Shown one piece after another: positions 8,140 through 15,928 of a DNA stretch of 64,000 nt. The stretch is from Trichomonas vaginalis G3 (lineage: Eukaryota > Parabasalia > Trichomonadida > Trichomonadidae). Position 1 is the first letter of the stretch. Each line of letters starts with the position of its first letter. Made by a program: the position numbers and the translations under genes. Location: contig NC_067206.1 of the NCBI RefSeq assembly GCF_026262505.1, forward strand, positions 35,479,896 through 35,543,895, in the 5' to 3' direction. Below the pieces are notes generated by a model. It had not been told where the DNA came from, did not search any database, and was given only the letters and a program-made list of their open reading frames with translations.

Positions 8140-9513
8140 TCATGTAAGGTGGCATGTAGTCTTTACTTTGTCCGTTGTTTGCGTATACCCTGAAACGCGA
8201 TGTGTATGGTTTCCTTCTCCCTGTGTGCTACCCCAGAAACAATTTATAGCAAACTGAACGTTGTCTTTAACATCATATCCTTTACCTTTTTTCATTGCTG
8301 ACCAATCCCAAAATCTATGCTTATGCCAACCTGCTTGAGATGTACTTAAATCTATGTAGTGACTGTGTGCAGGTAAGTTTTCACCTGAAATCGTTTTACT
8401 TCCACCTGTTTCCTTTGAAGAGTTTGCACAATACAAAAACCTGTCGACTATTTGAGTCCAAGTTCCAAAACCAAGTACTACTTCTGGTCTGGTAGAGTTC
8501 ATTGACGTGTAAATAGAACCTATAGGATATAGTGTTTGAAGTATTTCTGTCTTTAACGTTTGAAGCTCTGTTTTGTCAGCTTTCTTATCATATAAATCTT
8601 GAGCAGTGAATTTAACTTTGTTTTCATCCTCCATGACATAGACATTTCTACATCTAATGTATTTCATCGTTGTTATGTCATCATCCGATGTTAAACCTTG
8701 TGGAAAGTTAGGAGGTTTCCAATTTAATGCATCCCCACCAGTTCCATCAGGTTCTTCAACCGTTCCTGCAATATTTTCTATACCAACAGTTGCGAAGAAA
8801 TCGTGTGTATGGTTCTTATCTGCCTTCTTTTCAAGGCTAACGTTTAAGTCTGTTATTTCAGAAGATGTATGTGTATGTCCAACGTCACTTTTCCTGTTTA
8901 AGGTTTTCTTGTAAGTTTGTAATATTTGCAATGGTATGTGTATGTCCAACGGCACTTTTACTGTTTAAGGTTTCTTGTAAGTTTGTAAATTTGCAATGGT
9001 ATGTGTATGTCCAACGGCACTTTTACTGTTTAAGGTTTCTTGTAAGTTTGTAATATTTGCAATGGTATGTGTATGAGTCTTTTTAGAATATTCTTTGTCA
9101 GCTCTTGTCACTTCACTTGACATTTTATTGTCAACATATGTTTTGTCCGCTAGTTCAGGATGAGTATGTTCTTTTGTTGCATATGTTGCATCTGCTCTGT
9201 CATGTTCTTCTTGAACTTTTTCAATGACATACTCTTTGTCAGCTTTGTGTCAACATCTGCTTTCAAAAGAAGTTCATCTATAGGTTTCTCGTTTAAAGTT
9301 CCTTTTGTTGGATTTATACAGACAGTATGGTTCCTATTGCTTGAAACAGAAACTCATCTGTCATTGGTTCATTGTCAGTTTTAAGTTTCCTTCTTTCAAT
9401 GACTCAGATATCTTAGAATAGTTTGAAAAGTTTGTTGTGTTCTTATTTAGAGCTTGTATAATGAGTTGTCGGTTGTGTTGTATTTCTCTCATAGACGCTG
9501 TTTCTTTCGACAT
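8140..9513 (-). pseudogene. Phage-type tail-fibre-like protein (Polinton 1), in pieces
   Basis: The best preserved part, 8140-8955, encodes 271 residues with GHTHTSSEITDL and KNHTH repeats, then a region typical of phage short-tail-fibre or collar proteins: YPIGSIYTSMN, FGTWTQIVDRFLYC, ETGGSKT, LPAHSHYID and, near the end, GEGNHTHRVSGY. The His-x-His motifs are known in phage fibres to hold metal ions in a trimeric needle. Upstream, 8880-9075 repeats a block of about 70 bp coding for a GHTHT unit. The gene begins at ATG 9513, only 18 bp from the divergent gene at 9532. A receptor-binding spike is the likely role. It is broken, with several interruptions. Confidence 0.7.
8880..9075 (-). repeat. 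About 70-bp tandem repeat coding for fibre shaft units
   Basis: Nearly three copies of a block containing GCAATGGTATGTGTATGTCC and TGTTTAAGGTTTTCTTGTAAG occur with a period of about 70 bp. On the minus strand each encodes a TLN-x-K...GHTHT unit of the fibre-like protein. Adjacent copies are almost identical, which suggests recent amplification. Confidence 0.65.
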
Positions 9514-9531
9514 TTTTATTCTAGATAAAAT
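9514..9531. promoter_or_regulatory. 18-bp shared spacer between divergent Polinton genes
   Basis: The gap between the ATGs at 9513 (minus) and 9532 (plus) reads TTTTATTCTAGATAAAAT. It is nearly a perfect palindrome around TCTAGA, so each gene gets the same T4-5A(T/C) box 8-12 nt before its start. This is the most compact example of the box found before many Polinton genes here. Confidence 0.55.
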
Positions 9532-10308
9532 ATGCTTTCAATAGAAAAAGAAAATTCAAGAGTTGCTACAACTAAACCATTAGATGAACTTTTTACGAAT
9601 GTCGGTCAAAAGTTTGAGACAGAGACCGTAAAGCATGAAGGCTATCGTTTTGACTACCCCTTAAGATGGCTAAGAGACCCATCCGTCACAAAAGCTATTG
9701 GCTTTCGTAGAATGAAGTTCATTTCAGAAGCCATACATGGTTTCCCATTTACGGTCGCTTTTGAAGTTCGATACTATAACAAAGAAAAACGTACGTATGA
9801 GAAATTTGAACAGGGAAAACTTTTACAAGTGAATTTGCTTGTAAACTTAGAAACAACTCTTCAAGCTTTTCAAGAAAAAATAAACGATATCTATCTCGAA
9901 TATGCAAACCAGTTTAACATTGACGAAGGAGAGTACCATCTCGATATTTTATATGACAGGAAAAATGCAACTGTTAAAATCAATAAAATAGAAGACCTTG
10001 GAGAAAACGTTTATATTTCTACAAAATATAACAACTTGGCATGGTATAGATTTTTGAGGATGTTAAATCAGCCTGCAGCATATCCAGTACACCCGGACTT
10101 TTATGAAGTCGAAAACCCTAATGGAACATATGAAAATGTTTTCGACCAAGATGCTATTATAGTTCATGCTTCATTTTCTGGTGCACAAAACTCTTTTTAT
10201 GCTTGGCAAATGACTTTTACGAAAAACCTACAAAGCTATATGAACCACCAAGTGGAAGTATTTCAGACTTTCAAGTATGGTTTACAACAGATGGAAGAAA
10301 GAGAATAA
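9532..10308 (+). CDS. Putative Polinton capsid-associated protein, copy b, 258 aa
   Basis: This is a paralogue of the gene at 2721-3581. Shared blocks include TKPLD, YRFDYPLRWL, KAIGFRRM, an acidic middle with YHLDILYDRKNATV, WYRFLRMLNQP, ENVFDQDAI and HASFSGAQNSF. Coding-like similarity continues past the stop to about 10378 (LSFIYNYY), so the 3' end looks broken. It is divergent from the fibre gene with an 18-bp gap; a shared promoter and neighbouring position suggest the two are made together as virion parts. I cannot assign a fold, and a minor capsid role is inference. Confidence 0.6.
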   Translation: MLSIEKENSRVATTKPLDELFTNVGQKFETETVKHEGYRFDYPLRWLRDPSVTKAIGFRRMKFISEAIHGFPFTVAFEVRYYNKEKRTYEKFEQGKLLQVNLLVNLETTLQAFQEKINDIYLEYANQFNIDEGEYHLDILYDRKNATVKINKIEDLGENVYISTKYNNLAWYRFLRMLNQPAAYPVHPDFYEVENPNGTYENVFDQDAIIVHASFSGAQNSFYAWQMTFTKNLQSYMNHQVEVFQTFKYGLQQMEERE

Positions 10309-10383
10309 TTCCATTATACCATGCGTTTTACTTAGAACTTAGTTTCATATACAACTACTATCGAACGGTAAAAATATAATTTT

Positions 10384-10626
10384 TTAATACGGTTGAGGTG
10401 TTGGATTTGGTTGCCAACTAGACTGTGGTGCAGGTTCAGGCTGTTGTATAACAGGAGCTTGTTCTTCTGGTTCAGGGTCTTTAGGTATAATACCAACGAA
10501 CTGACCTACTCTTTTACCAATATTTTTGACTCCGTTCCAAATTCCTCTTCCTACGGTTTTTATTCCATTCCATATACCTCTTCCAACATTTCGAAAGAAG
10601 TTTCCAATACTACTGAAGAAACCCAT
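10384..10626 (-). CDS. Amphipathic Gly/Pro-rich Polinton peptide, 80 aa
   Basis: ATG at 10626 is preceded by a T5AC box. The first half repeats an 11-residue phrase, (I/V)GRGIWNGIK(T/N)(V/I), so Trp, Ile and Val fall on one face and Arg/Lys/Asn on the other: an amphipathic, cationic, Gly-rich stretch. The second half is acidic, then Pro/Gln-rich (PEPAPQ..., PNPTPQPY). Such a layout is seen in membrane-active minor capsid proteins such as adenovirus protein VI; homology is not shown. Confidence 0.55.
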   Translation of the reverse strand: MGFFSSIGNFFRNVGRGIWNGIKTVGRGIWNGVKNIGKRVGQFVGIIPKDPEPEEQAPVIQQPEPAPQSSWQPNPTPQPY

Positions 10627-10644
10627 TTTACTATATGTAAAAAT

Positions 10645-11007
10645 CTAATGTCCACCTAGTCTCTTACGTTTCCTGTTGAGTTCCATAGCATTTTTTAACT
10701 GGAGCTCATACATTCTATTTCTCCTCTGGTAGAAAACATACTCTGGGTCAACTCCTGTGTTCGCGTCATCTGCATAGAGTTGTTTATATCCCACTTCAGG
10801 GTTTGTATAAAACTCTTTCCATCTCATATTTGCATACCATGGTGGCAAACCTAACGCAGCGTCATTTGACATGGCAGTTTGCATTTGTACATCTGTTGGC
10901 ACTTGACCATAGTTTGCCATTGCAGTTTGTATTCTAACTTCATTTGGAATATTCTCTGGGTTTGGTTGTCCAGGTTGCTGTGCATTCGCTAAGTTCTGTG
11001 CGTCCAT
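10645..11007 (-). CDS. Unrecognised Polinton protein, 120 aa
   Basis: It starts at ATG 11007 after a TTTTTATC box. The N-terminal half is Gln/Pro/Asn-rich and contains a near-exact internal repeat of 17 residues (VRIQTAMANYGQVPTD and VQMQTAMSN). The C-terminal half is Tyr/Arg-rich and ends with a basic KRKRLGGH tail. It stands in a compact same-strand group (10384-11965) with the amphipathic peptide, a membrane peptide and the methyltransferase. Confidence 0.5.
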   Translation of the reverse strand: MDAQNLANAQQPGQPNPENIPNEVRIQTAMANYGQVPTDVQMQTAMSNDAALGLPPWYANMRWKEFYTNPEVGYKQLYADDANTGVDPEYVFYQRRNRMYELQLKNAMELNRKRKRLGGH

Positions 11008-11030
11008 TTAATATTAGATAAAAATATCTC

Positions 11031-11162
11031 TTACGAGTACATATACTGAACATTTGCTGGCATTGGTTCATCTTCATATTCTCTATATCTTTCTGCCACG
11101 TCAAATAAGTAAATGACACAATGGAAAAAACCTAAAACAAGTAGTCCTATTTCAAACCACAT
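11031..11162 (-). CDS. Single-span membrane peptide, 43 aa
   Basis: ATG at 11162 and TAA at 11031-11033 give a short protein with one hydrophobic segment (FEIGLLVLGFFHCVIYLF) followed by an acidic tail rich in Glu and Tyr. Its start overlaps the 3' end of the methyltransferase gene by 16 nt on the same strand, a compact arrangement that supports real coding. Confidence 0.45.
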   Translation of the reverse strand: MWFEIGLLVLGFFHCVIYLFDVAERYREYEDEPMPANVQYMYS

Positions 11163-11965
11163 TTACTTACCAATAAAATTTCTTTGTTATGACACTTTCT
11201 CCAGTTTATAGGACCTCTCTCATATTCTATCTTATCGTATCTAAAATCATAGTCATGTATGTCCTCTAACCATCTCATGACACTTTCCAAACCACTTTTA
11301 TCGGATGTAAAGTAAAAGCATGGATGGTTATGTAAAACGTCTAAAGTTTCTAAAGAGTCTCTCAAAGTCCAGTCTACTTGGTATTGAAAATCGTATGTGT
11401 TATAGAACGGCGGGTCTACTATAAAGAAAACATTTTCCTTGTTTTTATATTTTTCATACAACTCTGTCCAACGACATCTCACAAACTCTATACCCTCAGT
11501 ATATTTTTCTATGTTCTCTTTGAAAACCTTTGTATAGTTAAGATATAAAACTTTTGACATAAGTGTTTCAATGTCATGAACTCTTATAGCACCACTATAC
11601 AATAGTCTAGAAGATATACTATCCCAGTCAATATACTCTGCTTTTTTCAAAACCTCTCTGACAGTATTTTTCTTATCTAATGGTATACGTTCCATCTTAC
11701 CTATAGGTATCTTTTCTTTTAACTCTTTCAATATTTTGTTTGTGTCTGGTATATGTTTGAGACGGTTCATATAGTTGTCGAAGTCATTGCATATAATCTT
11801 TGAGTCAGGAAATATTGTATGGCACAAATGAGATATATAGAAACTTCCACCGAACAAATCTACAAATGTTAGACCATTCGGTAGTTTCTTAAGTTCTCTC
11901 AATAGAATATCTTTACATCTACTCTTATTTCCAAAGAAGGGTAACGGTGGTTTTGTAAAATTCAT
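11147..11965 (-). CDS. D12-class DNA adenine N6-methyltransferase (Polinton 1)
   Basis: The 272-aa protein starts at ATG 11965, with a T5AT box and TATATAAA before it. It carries the Dam/D12 layout: PPLPFFGNKSRCKD at the start, then FVDLFGGS (the S-adenosylmethionine-binding motif) near residue 32, CNDFDNYMN, and the catalytic VDPPFYNT (DPPY-type) near residue 190. Enzymes of this class methylate adenine at N6, often in GATC. Notably, the word-repeat cassettes in the same element contain AGATCT palindromes, so self-marking or regulation by methylation is possible (inference). The frame looks whole. An upstream in-frame extension is not supported because it runs through the T-tract. Confidence 0.85.
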   Translation of the reverse strand: MNFTKPPLPFFGNKSRCKDILLRELKKLPNGLTFVDLFGGSFYISHLCHTIFPDSKIICNDFDNYMNRLKHIPDTNKILKELKEKIPIGKMERIPLDKKNTVREVLKKAEYIDWDSISSRLLYSGAIRVHDIETLMSKVLYLNYTKVFKENIEKYTEGIEFVRCRWTELYEKYKNKENVFFIVDPPFYNTYDFQYQVDWTLRDSLETLDVLHNHPCFYFTSDKSGLESVMRWLEDIHDYDFRYDKIEYERGPINWRKCHNKEILLVSKCGLK

Positions 11966-12019
11966 TTTATATACAATAAAAATGTTTTTTCCCTGAAAAG
12001 TGACAGAAAAGTGACAAAA

Positions 12020-12083
12020 CATCTTCGGGGCTAGAGGGCACGAAGTGCCTGGAAGCCCCAGTCCCTTTTTTTTTTTTTTTTTG
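12020..12083. terminator. Strong hairpin plus T18 tract at the edge of Polinton 1
   Basis: GGGGCT...AGCCCC forms an outer stem around an inner GGCAC-GAA-GTGCC stem at about 12027-12058, and a run of T follows (12066-12083). It is GC-rich in an AT-rich setting. The role is unknown; it could mark an element junction. Confidence 0.45.
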
Positions 12084-12175
12084 TTACAATGTGCATTATC
12101 ATATTCTAATGAATTATTCATTACATACATTTAAAAAAACTTGTTAAAAATGAAATTAAAAAATTATGTTTATTA

Positions 12176-13150
12176 TTACGCTGTGAATGTGTCAACAGCG
12201 GTCATGCCTGTATCTGTATCCCATATTTGCCACAACCTTTCTGTATCTGCATTTGTGTATTTCGGTTTCAGCTGATACATTTGATTTGGCGTGTAATTTG
12301 TTCCAGTTAATGGATTAATTGGGAGATCTTCATGCGGTGTGTTATTATTGTACTCCCAAATAAAGGCAGGAATAGCCTGAATGCTTTGGCAGCGCTCCAA
12401 TGTCGGCCAGAATCTCTCAATCTTCCCATTTTGGTAGGGAGAATGAGAGTCTGTATGCCGCCATTGGACGCCCCAAAGATCAAGTAGATCTTGAAAGGCG
12501 CCCCTATTTTCTGAACCGTTGTCGGTCCAGAAACAATAAGGGGCGCCAAATTCAATGAAGGCGGAAGCCGCAACGTTCGCTGTCGTCGCTGCCAGCATAT
12601 CTTGTATTTGTATACACGCTAGGACTTTGCGGCTAAAATCGTCGATTATGCCATAAATATACTGGCCACGAACACCCCTAAAATAATGAACATCTGCGTG
12701 CCAGATAAGATTGGGTGAAAGCGCCCAATATCTTACTGCTGTTTCTGGCCCGGCATGCTCTAATCGCGTCTTGGTGAAATGATTTTCTTTGAAGTATCTG
12801 CGTACTTCTCTATAAGATACATCAATTTGTTGTAATTTCAAACGTTTCCATTGTTTTGTTTGACCACAGGGAAAGACCCAGTGGTCATGTATCACAGCAA
12901 GAGCTTTGATTTGGTCGTAGGGATTGACCCTACGACCTTTCTTGCCTTTAGGCAATGGGATATTCTGTAAGCTAAATTGATTTTGTAAAAAAGATTTTGA
13001 AACATCTAAATATTTGAAATCATTTGATTGAAGGGTTGGGGCGATGGGAACATGGGTGCAAGCTTCTTCCCATGTCATTTTACCTTCTTCAATCTGATTG
13101 GAAATACCAATTAGGTAAATTCGATCGACATACCCTTTGTAAGGATTCAT
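12176..13150 (-). CDS. IS481/IS3-like DDE transposase, 324 aa
   Basis: This is a cut-and-paste type transposase with an rve-type catalytic core. Start is ATG 13150 (MNPYKGYVDRIY). The N-terminal half is basic with a helix-turn-helix-like part (YREVRRYFKENHFTK). The core has WHADVHYFRG (first Asp near residue 147), YCFWTDNGSENRG (second Asp near 209) and YQNGKIERFW (Glu 35 positions after the second Asp). The NGK-x-ER-F pattern is typical of bacterial IS481/IS3, and eukaryotic relatives of these groups are known, including, as I recall, in trichomonads. No stop or frameshift interrupts it. No terminal inverted repeats or target duplication could be found, so the ends of the element are not set. 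It lies between Polinton 1 and a hAT-like element. Confidence 0.7.
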   Translation of the reverse strand: MNPYKGYVDRIYLIGISNQIEEGKMTWEEACTHVPIAPTLQSNDFKYLDVSKSFLQNQFSLQNIPLPKGKKGRRVNPYDQIKALAVIHDHWVFPCGQTKQWKRLKLQQIDVSYREVRRYFKENHFTKTRLEHAGPETAVRYWALSPNLIWHADVHYFRGVRGQYIYGIIDDFSRKVLACIQIQDMLAATTANVAASAFIEFGAPYCFWTDNGSENRGAFQDLLDLWGVQWRHTDSHSPYQNGKIERFWPTLERCQSIQAIPAFIWEYNNNTPHEDLPINPLTGTNYTPNQMYQLKPKYTNADTERLWQIWDTDTGMTAVDTFTA

Positions 13151-13230
13151 TCTAATGAAGTACGTTAACAATCAAAATATTCTATAAGTGTCTAGTATGG
13201 AATTCAAAAGAATAAAGAAAATGGTAACGT

Positions 13231-14345
13231 TAGGGTTGTTAAAAATATCAAAAATTAGCGTTTTGAAGACACCATGGTGTCTTATAATTTTCCCTTCCTT
13301 ATTGGCGTGTAGAAATAAATGCGCCAATAGATTGAAGAAGAAGAATTGTTTTTCTCTTAATGAACTTTAATCCTTTTGATATAAGAATATTAAAAACATT
13401 AATATAATTTCGATTTCGGAAATTAAATTTCCAAATTTTTTGTCGATTTCGGAAATAACAGGATCCCGCATCCAACACGCAACAACAAAACACAAAACAC
13501 ACTTTTTGGTTCTTTCATCGTTTTAATCGTAATTTATGTAATACATGATTTGGATAAATTTTACAAAAATAGAACCTATATTATATTCTTTTCAAAGATT
13601 CTTGCAAATCATCAACAATAATTGTATTTTAAAAAACGATCAAATTATCCTTTCATTATTTTAAACTTAAATTAGTTTTTATGATTGACTAAAGCAATCA
13701 TATTTATTCATCATTAAATAAACAAAAAAATAATATTTGAGAGTTATTTCAAAAAAAACACATTGAATTTATTAATTTGTCTCAATTTCAGTATTATAAA
13801 TTTTTATAATTTCAATATTTTGAAATACACTTTTTAATATTTCAATATTTATGATATTTCAATGTATTAAGTGGTCTCAAATTGAGCTTCTCAAATATAA
13901 GTTGGCCTATTCAAATAATAAAATTAAATAATATTTAAAATAACAAATAAAAGTGATTGAGGTCATAGCAAAACGGCTGTTTCAGTCATTAATTCTTAAA
14001 AATAAAAAAGGTAAAAACTAAATACAATGGGTAAAATTCAATAGTGTCTGTGCTATCGTTCAATTTGAAGGTGTCTTTTGAAACCGCAAGACACATTGAA
14101 TTTTTGAATAGTGTATTATGGTTTGACAGACACCAATGAAAAAAATAAAATGATGTTTATTTTAAATATATAAGATCCTTATATAAAATATAAATATTTT
14201 ATCGTTTTATTTTCTTGTTTTAGAAATGTTTTTTATTGAAAAATCAATAAAACTAACTCCAAAATAAAATTTTTGATTTAAAGACACTATGATGACACCA
14301 GGCAAATCTTCCAAGACACCTATCATCGGGAATCTAACAACCCTA
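13231..14345. mobile_element. Non-autonomous hAT-like element, 1115 bp
   Basis: The ends are 11-bp perfect inverted repeats, TAGGGTTGTTA at 13231-13241 and TAACAACCCTA at 14335-14345. They are flanked on both sides by the 8-bp direct repeat GGTAACGT (13223-13230 and 14346-14353). An 8-bp target duplication with TAGGG-type ends is the hallmark of hAT elements. Inside, the motif AAGACACC/GGTGTCTT recurs at least six times near both ends (for example the palindrome AAGACACCATGGTGTCTT at 13265-13282), as expected for subterminal transposase-binding sites. There is no coding sequence, so it would rely on a transposase made elsewhere. Perfect TSDs suggest a recent insertion. Confidence 0.8.
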
Positions 14346-14450
14346 GGTAACGTAAATAAACGTATTATGAAATAATTTATAATTAAAATGAAAAAAAGAA
14401 AAAATAATAAGTAAAGTGACTGGAAATGAAAATTAAAATCAGTGTACAGT

Positions 14451-14650
14451 TTTATTTTTTTCTCGCTGTGAAACGTATTCGGTCATTTTTTTAAAAATTA
14501 ATTTTTTGTTAGAGATAAGAGCTAAAACTCGGTAAACAACTTCTTTATGTCTAGAAAATTCTATCTTGCCTTTTATTTTTTTCTCGCTGTGAAACGTATT
14601 CGGTCATTTTTTTAAAAATTAATTTTTTGTTAGAGATAAGAGCTAAAACT
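14451..14650. repeat. 121-bp tandem duplication upstream of the flavodoxin-like gene
   Basis: The 78 bp from 14451 (TTTATTTTTTCTCGCTGTG...) to 14529 recurs at 14572-14650 with almost no change, a period of 121 bp. The spacing and identity indicate a recent local duplication. No gene is supported here. Confidence 0.75.
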
Positions 14651-14954
14651 TTGCAGAACATTATCAACATTCTTTTGAAAATTGAGAACCATTCGGTAGT
14701 ATCTCCCCACAATTATTTTGAGAAGAAGGATTATTTGTTATTATTGGACGTAAACACTACCTTTGTTTATAAAATACTGAATTTTTATTGTATCGTTTTC
14801 GATTCAACGTATCTGATTTTTTTGACATCTCTTTTTGCAATTGCAAACATTTACCACCATCAAATTTTAGAGTTTTTTTGAAGGTTAAAATTCTTTTCAA
14901 ATAGATTCATTAACAATTTTGAATATACATTTAAATCTCGATCGTTATTACATT

Positions 14955-14960
14955 TCATTT
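14955..14960 (+). promoter_or_regulatory. Initiator element TCATTT
   Basis: TCATTT fits the trichomonad initiator consensus TCA-Py-(T/A). The predicted +1 A at 14957 lies 17 nt before the ATG at 14974, within the usual very short leader. Confidence 0.55.
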
Positions 14961-14973
14961 TTATAAATAACCA

Positions 14974-15690
14974 ATGCGTGTCTTAATATTGGTCGCACAT
15001 CCTGATCCAACTCATGAAGCTACATCATTTAGGTTCGCTTTGTCTGCAAAGGCAGCACTTGAGGCAGCAGGAAATGAGGTTAGATATGTAAATTTAATTG
15101 CAGAAGGCTTTGACAAAGCTGGCTCCGCTGGAGACTTCAAGCAATTGAAAACAGATCCATTTACATACGATGGAAACCAAATGATCAAAGATAATCTGAT
15201 CGATTGCATCAAAGTTCAACAAGAAAATTTACTTTGGTCAACTCATGTAGTCATCTTCGCACCTCTTTGGTTTGGAAGACTTCCATCATGCTTTTACTGC
15301 TACACAGAGCGTGTCCTTTCTTTCCCATTTGCTTATGATTACGAAAACTACATAGAGAAAGGATTTCTTAAAGGCAGAAAAGTAACATCAATCATATCAA
15401 CAGGAGTAGATTCGTCATTCTTTGATCCAAAGAACGGAAATACATTGGATGCTTATGCATGGTCAGCAATGTATGGATTCGATTACTCTGGATTTACGAT
15501 ACTCCGTTCTCTAGGCATATATAGCGCAGTTGTTCCAGAGATGATCAAACAACAGCCTGAACTCATGAAAAAGATTAACGAAAAAATCGTTAAGCTCGAT
15601 CAGTGGAAGACTGTTGGAAGCAACAAATGCTTTAACGCATTATGCTCTCTCGAAGAAGTTACCCCCGATAACATTCTCGTTAGTGAATAA
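14974..15690 (+). CDS. Flavodoxin-fold NAD(P)H:quinone reductase-like protein, 238 aa
   Basis: The start MRVLILVAHPDP is the phosphate-binding loop of the Flavodoxin_2 family (NQO1/MdaB-like), with FRFALSAKAALEAAGNEV as the following helix. LLWSTHVVIFAPLWFGRLPSCFYCYTERV around residues 90-110 is the flavin-contacting 'P-L-W-F' region. Members reduce quinones or similar substrates using FMN/FAD and NAD(P)H in the cytosol; in anaerobic parasites they may serve oxygen or redox defence. A close paralogue (about 60% identical by eye) lies at 39156-39878 on the other strand. The stop codon runs into TAAA, the parabasalid polyadenylation signal. Confidence 0.8.
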   Translation: MRVLILVAHPDPTHEATSFRFALSAKAALEAAGNEVRYVNLIAEGFDKAGSAGDFKQLKTDPFTYDGNQMIKDNLIDCIKVQQENLLWSTHVVIFAPLWFGRLPSCFYCYTERVLSFPFAYDYENYIEKGFLKGRKVTSIISTGVDSSFFDPKNGNTLDAYAWSAMYGFDYSGFTILRSLGIYSAVVPEMIKQQPELMKKINEKIVKLDQWKTVGSNKCFNALCSLEEVTPDNILVSE

Positions 15691-15928
15691 ATCTTTTTAG
15701 TAACTCTTTCCTTTACTTAATGATATTTTTTCTCTTGATAGGCAAAGAAACCATTTATATGAAAAATGATCGGTTGTAATGATCATTTTGAAAAAATTCT
15801 AATTTCTTTTACATTTAGAATAATTTGCTTGAGCTATTTAGAGTAATCTAATTCTATGAAAATAATATATTGTGAAAATTAAAAAATAAAATTTCGTTTC
15901 TTATTTTTAAACGTACACTAATCACCAA

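Larger units (their letters stand above)
1..12083. mobile_element. Polinton/Maverick element 1, partial, broken fossil
   Basis: This is a giant virus-like DNA element. It is recognised by the co-occurrence on one tract of a KilA-N protein, a family B DNA polymerase, a retroviral-type integrase, a fibre-like protein, small virion-type proteins and an adenine methyltransferase. Polintons (Mavericks) are known to be very abundant in Trichomonas vaginalis. The left end lies outside the window. The right limit is set at the hairpin and T-tract near 12083, beyond which an unrelated transposase gene begins; no terminal inverted repeat could be paired. Several genes are interrupted (roughly half a dozen visible breaks), so the copy is not intact, yet other frames are fully open, which suggests a fairly young fossil. 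Confidence 0.85.

Noticed and set aside
12176-13150. Second Polinton integrase
   Set aside because: Although it shares the rve-type core, the NGK-x-ERFW motif and overall length fit IS481/IS3-like transposases better, and it lies outside the element's other genes.
14627-14881. 84-aa frame upstream of the quinone reductase-like gene
   Set aside because: It begins within the 121-bp duplication, is very AT-rich and has no recognisable features.
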